DNA of 5,987 bases from an uncultured Rhodospirillales bacterium. Lineage in GTDB: Bacteria > Pseudomonadota > Alphaproteobacteria > Acetobacterales > Acetobacteraceae. A model generated the notes under the pieces. That model had not been told where the DNA came from and made no database searches. It saw nothing but the letters and a program-made list of their open reading frames with translations. Position numbers and translations under genes: made by a program. Location of the stretch: the NCBI GenBank assembly GCA_903844785.1, contig CAIMVB010000275.1:1-5987 (forward strand), given 5' to 3'. Of the stretch, positions 1 to 5,987 are shown piece after piece; within the stretch, counting starts at the first letter, position 1, and every line of letters starts with the position of its first letter.

Positions 1-1014
<1,014 letters not shown>

Positions 1015-1020
1015 GCTGCA

Positions 1021-1025
1021 CCCCT
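1021..1025 (-). promoter_or_regulatory. Ribosome binding site of recA
   Basis: AGGGG on the minus strand, with six bases between it and the ATG at 1014. It fixes the recA start and argues against the upstream in-frame GTG at 1086 and TTG at 1056, which lack comparable sites. Confidence 0.75.
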
Positions 1026-1063
1026 GATGCTGGTTAGTGACCTGTGATAATTTCAACCATAAC

Positions 1064-1077
1064 GCGATTTTGATCGC
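1064..1077 (-). repeat. Small inverted repeat in the recA leader
   Basis: The minus strand reads GCGATCAAAATCGC: 5-bp arms GCGAT and ATCGC around a CAAA loop. As RNA it could form a compact tetraloop hairpin 49 nt upstream of the recA start codon. No T tract follows it, so it is not an intrinsic terminator. Function is unknown and it may be fortuitous. Confidence 0.35.
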
Positions 1078-1079
1078 AA

Positions 1080-1098
1080 CTACCACATCTTATGGTAG
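1080..1098 (-). repeat. Inverted repeat in the recA leader (19 bp)
   Basis: The minus strand reads CTACCATAAGATGTGGTAG: perfect 6-bp arms CTACCA and TGGTAG (strand-equivalent) around a 7-nt centre. It lies 65 nt upstream of the recA ATG. It could be a small hairpin in the leader RNA or a dimeric operator for an unknown regulator. It is not a terminator, as no T run follows. Chance occurrence is possible for arms this short. Confidence 0.4.
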
Positions 1099-1191
1099 GG
1101 AGACCAGAAAATTCATCATCGCACTGCGACAAGGCCCTGAGGCCTCGATTCGGTGCAAGTGAAAGATGCCGCAGTGTTCAGGGTTTGGCAA

Positions 1192-1206
1192 GAACAAAAA
1201 TAGAAC
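1192..1206 (-). promoter_or_regulatory. LexA-binding SOS box, alphaproteobacterial type
   Basis: The plus strand reads GAAC AAAAATA GAAC; the minus strand reads GTTC TATTTTT GTTC. This is an exact match to the direct-repeat GTTC-N7-GTTC operator that LexA recognises in Alphaproteobacteria, with an AT-only spacer as is common. It lies in the only intergenic region in the window, upstream of recA, a standard member of the LexA regulon. It is 177 nt from the recA ATG and 59 nt past the stop of the binding-protein gene, which implies either a long recA leader or a box acting at a distance from a nearer promoter. Confidence 0.8.
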
Positions 1207-1265
1207 AAACAATCAACAACCTAAGGACTTCCGATATATCAGTGTGTTGCGGCCGGCGCGGTTGC

Positions 1266-2246
1266 TTAGCTCGGCGCGCGTATCCCCCGGCTTTTGATCA
1301 CCTCGCCCCATTTGTTGATTTCGCGGGTCCAGTAATCCTGGAATTCCGCCGGGCTGCCGCCAATGGGTTCCGTGCCTTGTGTGATCATCTGCTGGCGGAA
1401 GGCGGGGTCCGCCACTGCCGCGCGCACGGCCCCCGCAAGCCTCTCCACAATCGGTGCCGGCAAGCCGGGCGGGCCCATCAGCGCCATATCGGTGGAGGAA
1501 TCAAACCCTGCCACGCCGCTTTCGGCCAAAGTTGGCAATTCCGGCAGCAAGGAACTGCGCGCGGCTGTGCCCACCGCCAGCAATTTCAACGTGCCCGCAG
1601 CGCGATGCGGCAGGGAAGATACCGCATCAATGAAGGACATTTGTGTTTCACCCGCCACAACCGCCTGCATGGAAGGCGCGCCACCGCGATACGGCACGTG
1701 CAGCATCTTAAGCCCGGCAATCGCCATCAGCATTTCGCTCGCCAAATGGCTGGAAGCGCCAATCCCGGCAGAAGAGAAGGAAACCTGATCCGGCCGCGCC
1801 CGCACATAAGCCAGGAATTCGGCGATATTGTTCACGGGCAGCGAAGGATGCACGCAAAGCGCCTGCGGCGTGCGCCCAACCAGGCTGATCCCGGTAAAGC
1901 CCGCGCGATTATCATAGGGCAGGGGGTCAATCAGATGGGGCGCGATGGCATAGGTGCTGTTCGTCGCAAATAGCAGCGTATAGCCATCCGCCCGCGCGCG
2001 AGACACAGCGCCATGCCCAATCGTGCCTGAAGCACCGGCGCGATTATCCACCACGAATTGCTGGCCAAAAACCTGGCTGAAACGCTGCGCAAAAAGCCGC
2101 GCCATGGTGTCCGATGAACCGCCCGCTACCCATGGATTGATGATCTGCACCGGCCGCGCGGGCCAGGCTTCCTGCGCGGAGGCGTGGCGCAGTGCGGGCG
2201 CAGCCAGCAGCCCCGCTAGAACCACGCGGCGTTGGATGGAATGCAT
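1266..2246 (-). CDS. Bug/TctC-family periplasmic solute-binding protein
   Basis: This is an exported binding protein of the tripartite tricarboxylate transporter family (Bug receptors), which capture small carboxylates or related polar compounds in the periplasm. It has 326 residues, the usual full length. Residues 1-24 form a signal peptide: Arg-Arg at 6-7, hydrophobic VVLAGLLAAPAL, and a likely cut after ASA (22-24). The RR pair hints at Tat export, but the motif is incomplete and Sec is equally possible. Family motifs follow in order: ARPV (30-33), PWVAGGSSDTMAR (38-50), VVDNRAGASGTIG (65-77), DGYTL (87-91), HVPYRGGAP (183-191) and TLAESGVAGF (239-248). The start is set by GGGGAGG five bases upstream of ATG. 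It follows hyuA by 18 bp, so it is probably co-transcribed and supplies or senses the substrate of HyuA/HyuB. No TctA or TctB membrane subunit is in the window. The ligand cannot be predicted from sequence. Confidence 0.93.
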   Translation of the reverse strand: MHSIQRRVVLAGLLAAPALRHASAQEAWPARPVQIINPWVAGGSSDTMARLFAQRFSQVFGQQFVVDNRAGASGTIGHGAVSRARADGYTLLFATNSTYAIAPHLIDPLPYDNRAGFTGISLVGRTPQALCVHPSLPVNNIAEFLAYVRARPDQVSFSSAGIGASSHLASEMLMAIAGLKMLHVPYRGGAPSMQAVVAGETQMSFIDAVSSLPHRAAGTLKLLAVGTAARSSLLPELPTLAESGVAGFDSSTDMALMGPPGLPAPIVERLAGAVRAAVADPAFRQQMITQGTEPIGGSPAEFQDYWTREINKWGEVIKSRGIRAPS

Positions 2247-2251
2247 GGAAG

Positions 2252-2258
2252 CCTCCCC
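2252..2258 (-). promoter_or_regulatory. Ribosome binding site of the binding-protein gene
   Basis: GGGGAGG on the minus strand, five bases before ATG 2246, in the 18-bp gap after the hyuA stop. It is a strong independent Shine-Dalgarno, suggesting the binding protein is translated efficiently within the operon mRNA. Confidence 0.75.
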
Positions 2259-2264
2259 TAATGT

Positions 2265-4349
2265 TCAGGCCAATTCAATGACCAGATTGCGATGCCTGTC
2301 TACGGAAACCTGCGCCCCAGGCGGGATAACGCAGGTTGATTCGCGTTCTTCCACCAGCGCAGGCCCCGTGAAAGCGGCGCCAGGGGCAAGGCGGTAGCGG
2401 TCATAGACGGCGCAATCACACCAGCCATGGCCTTCAAACAGCGCGCGCCTGCTGCCGCGTTGCGCCGTGCCGGCTTCGGATTTCTGCGCGCCTTCCAGGG
2501 CGATATCGCGCCCCGGGGCGGAAGCGGCCAGCCGCCAGGTCAGCGCTTCCATCGGCAGCCCATCCAGGGCGCGGCCAAAGCGTTCCCGATAGGCAGCAAG
2601 GAAATTCGCTTCAATGGCCGCGACATCATTCTTGCCCGGCGTCAGGTTTGGCATGGGCACGGGGATTTCAAACCCCTGGCCAACATAGCGCATATCGGCC
2701 GCTGGCTTGTAGATGATCTTGTCCGGATCAGCCCCGGCGCCAATCAGCAAGCCACGCGCTTCTTCCACCATCTCCGCGTAAAGCGCGGCGATTTTCGCCC
2801 AATCCAGCCTCTCAAGCCGCCCGACAAGGCTGCGGACCAAATCCGTCGCCGGTGGCGCCACCAGAAAGCCGAGCGCGGAAGCCACACCGGCGCCAAGCGG
2901 CACCAGCACGCGGCGGATTTTCAGCAACCGCGCAAGATCGCAAGCATGCACCGGCCCCGCGCCACCAAAGGCAATCAGCGTAAAGCGCCGCGGATCGCGG
3001 CCCTTTTCCGCCATATGCATGCGGGTCGCCGCCGCCATGGTTTCATCCACGATGCGGCGAATGCCAAGCGCGGCATCATCGGCGGTGACGCCGAGTTTCG
3101 CGGAAAGATCGCTACTCACGGCGCGCGTCACGGCGGCCAGATCCAGCGCCATTTCGCCACCCAGGAAATAGGCGGGATCAAGCCGGCCCAGCACCAGATC
3201 GGAATCGGTGACGGTGGGCTCAACCCCGCCGCGCCCGTAACAGATTGGCCCCGGCTTGGCGCCAGCGCTGCGCGGGCCGACCTTCATCAGCCCTGATGCC
3301 GGATCAACCCGCGCGATGGAACCGCCCCCCGCGCCGATTTCGATCATATCCACGACAGATACTTTCAAAGGCAGGCCGGAACCCTTCTGAAAGCGCCTGA
3401 CGCGGCCCGCTTCGAAATCGAATTTGCGATCCGGCGCGCCATTCTGGATCAGGCACATCTTGGCTGTGGTGCCGCCCATATCATAGGAAATCACCTGATC
3501 AAGCCCGGCGCGTTGCGCAAGCCATGATGCCGCCATGGCCCCCGCTGCCGGCCCGCTTTCAATCAGCCGGATTGGGTAATCCTTGGCTTCCTGCACGGAA
3601 GCAATGCCACCGCCTGACAGCATGACATAAAGCGCGCCAGTCACGCCCAGCGCAGCGAGGGAGGCTTCAAGCTTATCCAAATAACGCCGCATGCGCGGCT
3701 GCACATAGGCATTGGCGCAAGCGGTGCTGATGCGTTCAAATTCGCGAATTTCCGGCGCCACGGCGGAAGACAGCGTCATGGCCAAATCGGGGTAAAGCCC
3801 GCGAATAATCTCGGCCGCGCGGCGTTCATGGCGCGGGTCGCGCCAGGCATGCAAAAAGCCAATGGCCAGCGCTTCAACCTTTTCCACCTCAACCAATTGC
3901 CGTGTCGCGGCGATCAGCGCGGCTTCATCCAGCGGCAGCAAAACCTCGCCCTGCACATCCAGCCGTTCCGGCACTTCCAGGCGCAAATGGCGCGGCACCA
4001 GCGTGGGCGGTGCTTCCAGGAAAAGATCGTAAAGATCGTAGCGGATTTCGCGGCCGATTTCGATGGAATCCCGAAACCCATCGGTGGTGAGCAAGCCCAC
4101 CTTGCAGCCGGTGCGTTCAATGATGGTATTCGTCACCAGCGTCGTGCCATGCACAATGCTGTGCAAATCGCCGGGCTTCAGGCCGGTTTCTTCCAGAAGC
4201 CGCGCAATGCCAGCGACAATCGCCTCCGATGGGTCATCCGGCGTGGTCAGCCGCTTGCCGGTCGCCACCAAATCCCGCGCGGGATCGTGCAGGACAAAAT
4301 CCGTGAAGGTGCCGCCAACATCAACACCAATGCGCGCTGTCGCCTTCAT
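2265..4349 (-). CDS. hyuA: Hydantoinase/5-oxoprolinase family protein, subunit A (HyuA)
   Basis: This is the ATP-binding subunit of the HyuA/HyuB family, which includes N-methylhydantoinase, 5-oxoprolinase, caprolactamase and the related acetone/acetophenone carboxylases. Members use ATP to activate a cyclic amide or ketone in the cytoplasm. It has 694 residues, normal for HyuA. The N-terminal domain opens with the phosphate-binding motif GVDVGGTFTD (8-17) and has HGTTLVTN (67-74). The central hydantoinase A domain has ESGPAAG (264-270), YDMGGTTAK (289-297), GAGGGS (339-344) and FGGAGP (461-466). The C-terminal domain has YVGQGFEI (555-562) and GPALVEERESTCVIPPG (662-678). Its ATG overlaps the hyuB stop as ATGA, with GGAG seven bases upstream, so translation is likely coupled and the two subunits form a complex. 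No domain is missing. The family is clear, but the substrate (hydantoin, oxoproline, lactam or other) is not decided by sequence. Confidence 0.95.
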   Translation of the reverse strand: MKATARIGVDVGGTFTDFVLHDPARDLVATGKRLTTPDDPSEAIVAGIARLLEETGLKPGDLHSIVHGTTLVTNTIIERTGCKVGLLTTDGFRDSIEIGREIRYDLYDLFLEAPPTLVPRHLRLEVPERLDVQGEVLLPLDEAALIAATRQLVEVEKVEALAIGFLHAWRDPRHERRAAEIIRGLYPDLAMTLSSAVAPEIREFERISTACANAYVQPRMRRYLDKLEASLAALGVTGALYVMLSGGGIASVQEAKDYPIRLIESGPAAGAMAASWLAQRAGLDQVISYDMGGTTAKMCLIQNGAPDRKFDFEAGRVRRFQKGSGLPLKVSVVDMIEIGAGGGSIARVDPASGLMKVGPRSAGAKPGPICYGRGGVEPTVTDSDLVLGRLDPAYFLGGEMALDLAAVTRAVSSDLSAKLGVTADDAALGIRRIVDETMAAATRMHMAEKGRDPRRFTLIAFGGAGPVHACDLARLLKIRRVLVPLGAGVASALGFLVAPPATDLVRSLVGRLERLDWAKIAALYAEMVEEARGLLIGAGADPDKIIYKPAADMRYVGQGFEIPVPMPNLTPGKNDVAAIEANFLAAYRERFGRALDGLPMEALTWRLAASAPGRDIALEGAQKSEAGTAQRGSRRALFEGHGWCDCAVYDRYRLAPGAAFTGPALVEERESTCVIPPGAQVSVDRHRNLVIELA

Positions 4350-5987
4350 GGCTTTGCTCCGTAATCCCGCGCCGCACCTTCCGGCGAGACATAACCATCG
4401 CGGATATCAGCGGCGAGTGCTTCCGGGTCGCGCGCGGCAGGATCCCCATAACCCCCACCGCCGGGGTAGAGCAGTTTCACGCGTGTACCGGGCGTGACCG
4501 TGGTACGGGATTTTGGATGCGGGCGCGTGCCATCATCAAAGGCAATCACCGCCGCGCCGCCCGCGCCGCCGCCCAAGACGCCCTGCGCCGGATGGTCGCG
4601 CCGGTCAGACAGCAGCGAAAGCCGCACCTCATCCGGGGCGCGTACTTCGATCTCAACCTCCTGACCCAGCCCGCCGCGAAAACGCCCCGCGCCGCCGGAA
4701 TCCGCGCGCAGTCGTTTTTTCCAGACCACCAAGGGCGCGACACTTTCATAAGCCTCAATCGAACCGGCGCCTACATTGGTGGGGAAGGCGGTGGTTGGCA
4801 GGCCATCGCGATGCGGCGAAGCGCCCATGCCGCCCGAGGCAAACAGCACCTGCGAAAATCGATCCCCCGCACCATCCAGCCCGCTGAACAGCGCGCGCAT
4901 GGTGGGCGCGCCGCCGCATTCCGCAATGATCTTATCCGGCATGATGGGTGCCAGTGCCTTATAGATGGCGCCAGCCAGCAAATGCCCGGTCAATTGCCGC
5001 GCGCTGCAGGCTGCTGGGAAGCGCGGGTTCAGGATGCTCCCCTCAGGCGCGCTCACGGTAATGGCGCCGTAGGAGCCTTCATTGCGCGGGGTGAAAGGAT
5101 CAAGCGCGCATTTCACTGGGTAAACCGAATAGGCGTGGGTGTAATTCAGCACGCAATTAATGCCGCGATCCACCTGCTTGGAACTGCCGGCGAAATCAAT
5201 ATGCATCGTGTCACCCTTGATGGTGACAGCGCAAGCGATGCGCGTAATCGCCTCATCAAAGCCATCGGCTTCCAGGGTGGAATGCCAAGTGCCATCGGGG
5301 AGTGCCGCGATGGCGCGGCGCATGGCGGCATCCGCGCGCTGATGCAGCGCAGCGCCCAGCCCTTGCAAATCAGGCAGGCCTGTATCGCCCAGAAATTCAT
5401 CCACGCCGCGCGCGCAAACTTCATTGGCAATCACCTGCGCTTCCAGATCGCCCATGACCTGGCGCGGCAGACGCACATTGGCGAGCAAGACTTCCGCCAA
5501 ATCCTCATTCCGTTTGCCAGCGCGAAACAGGCGGGAAGGGGGGATGCGAATGCCTTCTTCAAACAGCTCTCGGCAATCGGCGGACCACAGCGCGCCGCCG
5601 ACATCCGGCGAATGGGAAATGGAACCAGCGAAGCCCACCAACTTGCCTTTATGGAAAATCGGGCTGACGGCGGTGAAATCCGGCAAATGCCCGGTGGCGA
5701 GCCATGGATCATTGGTCACCACGCAATCACCCGCCTGCCAGGTCTCCGCCGGGAAGCGTTCCAGAAATGTTTTTGTGGTTTTCGGTAGAATGCAGGAGAA
5801 TGAGGCGATGCCACCGGTATTCTCGCTGATCGAATCGCCATTACGATCCATAAGCACCGTCGCGAAGTCATTTGACTCGCGCACAATGGTGGAAAAGGCG
5901 GTGCGCAACAGGCCGGTTGCGGCCTCATCGGCAATGGAAATCAGGCGCGACCAGTAGATTTCAAGGCTAATCGGATCAAAAGCTTCC
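4346..5987 (-). CDS. hyuB: Hydantoinase/5-oxoprolinase family protein, subunit B (HyuB), 5' end cut
   Basis: This is the partner subunit of HyuA in ATP-dependent hydantoinase/oxoprolinase-type enzymes. The frame is open to the window edge: 546 residues are visible, beginning EAFDPISLEIYWSRLIS, which is how HyuB proteins begin, so only the start codon and a few residues should be missing. A TTG at 5908 that can be read as a start falls inside the conserved segment GLLRTAFSTIVRESNDF and is not the true start. In visible-fragment numbering, TNDPWLATGHLPD is at 91-103, SHSPDVGG at 124-131, TNVGAGSIEAYES at 403-415, GGAGRFRGGLGQE at 431-443 and the C-terminal glycine-rich LYPGGGGYGDP at 506-516. 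These cover the whole hydantoinase B/oxoprolinase domain. The TGA stop shares bases with the hyuA ATG. Family assignment is secure; substrate is unknown. The operon promoter would lie upstream of the window. Confidence 0.95.
   Translation of the reverse strand, partial: EAFDPISLEIYWSRLISIADEAATGLLRTAFSTIVRESNDFATVLMDRNGDSISENTGGIASFSCILPKTTKTFLERFPAETWQAGDCVVTNDPWLATGHLPDFTAVSPIFHKGKLVGFAGSISHSPDVGGALWSADCRELFEEGIRIPPSRLFRAGKRNEDLAEVLLANVRLPRQVMGDLEAQVIANEVCARGVDEFLGDTGLPDLQGLGAALHQRADAAMRRAIAALPDGTWHSTLEADGFDEAITRIACAVTIKGDTMHIDFAGSSKQVDRGINCVLNYTHAYSVYPVKCALDPFTPRNEGSYGAITVSAPEGSILNPRFPAACSARQLTGHLLAGAIYKALAPIMPDKIIAECGGAPTMRALFSGLDGAGDRFSQVLFASGGMGASPHRDGLPTTAFPTNVGAGSIEAYESVAPLVVWKKRLRADSGGAGRFRGGLGQEVEIEVRAPDEVRLSLLSDRRDHPAQGVLGGGAGGAAVIAFDDGTRPHPKSRTTVTPGTRVKLLYPGGGGYGDPAARDPEALAADIRDGYVSPEGAARDYGAKP
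4357..4360 (-). promoter_or_regulatory. Ribosome binding site of hyuA, inside hyuB
   Basis: GGAG on the minus strand, seven bases before the hyuA ATG at 4349 and within the last codons of hyuB. Together with the ATGA stop/start overlap it supports the chosen hyuA start and translational coupling. Confidence 0.6.

Larger units (their letters stand above)
1015..1265 (-). promoter_or_regulatory. Intergenic control region upstream of recA
   Basis: This 251-bp stretch separates the stop of the binding-protein gene from the recA start and is visibly more AT-rich than the flanking genes. From distal to proximal on the minus strand it holds a LexA box (1206-1192), a 6-bp-arm inverted repeat (1098-1080), a smaller 5-bp-arm inverted repeat (1077-1064) and the recA Shine-Dalgarno (1025-1021). 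I found no strong -35/-10 pair and no GC-rich hairpin followed by a T run that would end the upstream operon. The only peptide-sized frames (nine codons from ATG 1119, eight from ATG 1060) lack ribosome binding sites and are not called. The location of the recA promoter is therefore unresolved. Confidence 0.7.

Noticed and set aside
1034..1060. Eight-codon frame on the minus strand just before recA
   Set aside because: It has no ribosome binding site and ends before the recA Shine-Dalgarno; a chance frame is likely.
1090..1119. Nine-codon leader peptide on the minus strand (ATG 1119 to TAA)
   Set aside because: It has no Shine-Dalgarno and no regulatory codon pattern; too short to support.
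1185..1213. Possible plus-strand promoter TTGGCA-17 nt-AACAAT overlapping the SOS box
   Set aside because: The -10 matches only four of six bases and the promoter would point into antisense of the binding-protein gene with no target gene. It was not called.
1207..1265. Intrinsic terminator after the binding-protein gene
   Set aside because: There are GC-rich bases (GCGCCGGCCGC on the minus strand) but no stable stem directly followed by a T run; the nearest T-rich stretch belongs to the SOS box.
1092..1973. 293-codon plus-strand open frame crossing the intergenic region
   Set aside because: It spans the recA control region including the SOS box, then runs antisense to the binding-protein gene. 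The translation is low-quality and rich in His and Arg, and no ribosome binding site was seen.
2427..3296. 289-codon plus-strand open frame
   Set aside because: It is antisense to hyuA, which carries every expected motif in the same interval; no independent coding evidence.
4517..5788. 423-codon plus-strand open frame
   Set aside because: It lies antisense to the conserved hyuB gene, and its Ala/Arg/His-rich translation resembles no known family. It is explained by codon bias of hyuB.

Overview
The window carries four genes, all transcribed from the minus strand, so the transcriptional order runs from high to low coordinates: hyuB (5' end outside the window), hyuA, a Bug/TctC-type periplasmic binding protein gene, and recA (3' end outside the window). 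The RecA protein has alphaproteobacterial features ([20 protein letters not shown] start, [20 protein letters not shown] core). Upstream of it lies a direct-repeat SOS box of the alphaproteobacterial form GTTC-N7-GTTC. GC-rich DNA, a Bug-family binding protein and hyu genes fit a Rhodospirillales/Acetobacteraceae-like organism (Roseomonas relatives). The order-level placement is an inference from remembered family features, not from a database search.

Positions 5987-2265 encode the two subunits of a hydantoinase/oxoprolinase-family enzyme. hyuB ends in an ATGA overlap with the start of hyuA, a classic sign of translational coupling and of a complex made in equal amounts. After an 18-bp gap with a strong Shine-Dalgarno, positions 2246-1266 encode an exported solute-binding protein of the tripartite tricarboxylate transporter (Bug) family. 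The three genes look like one operon: the binding protein would capture a small organic acid, amide or cyclic amide, and HyuA/HyuB would process it using ATP. The substrate cannot be read from the sequence, and no TctA/TctB membrane components or regulator are present here.

Positions 1265-1015 are a 251-bp intergenic region that holds the recA control region. A perfect GAAC-N7-GAAC LexA box lies 177 nt upstream of the recA start codon, much nearer to the end of the binding-protein gene than to recA. Between the box and recA are two short inverted repeats and a clear Shine-Dalgarno. I see no convincing intrinsic terminator after the binding-protein gene and no strong sigma70 promoter. Positions 1014-1 are recA, 338 codons, complete except for the C-terminal tail.

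I found no tRNA, rRNA, CRISPR array, insertion sequence or phage gene. The window combines a housekeeping SOS gene with an accessory catabolic operon. The most noteworthy signals are the distant SOS box with a structured recA leader, and the hyuBA-binding-protein cassette of unknown substrate.
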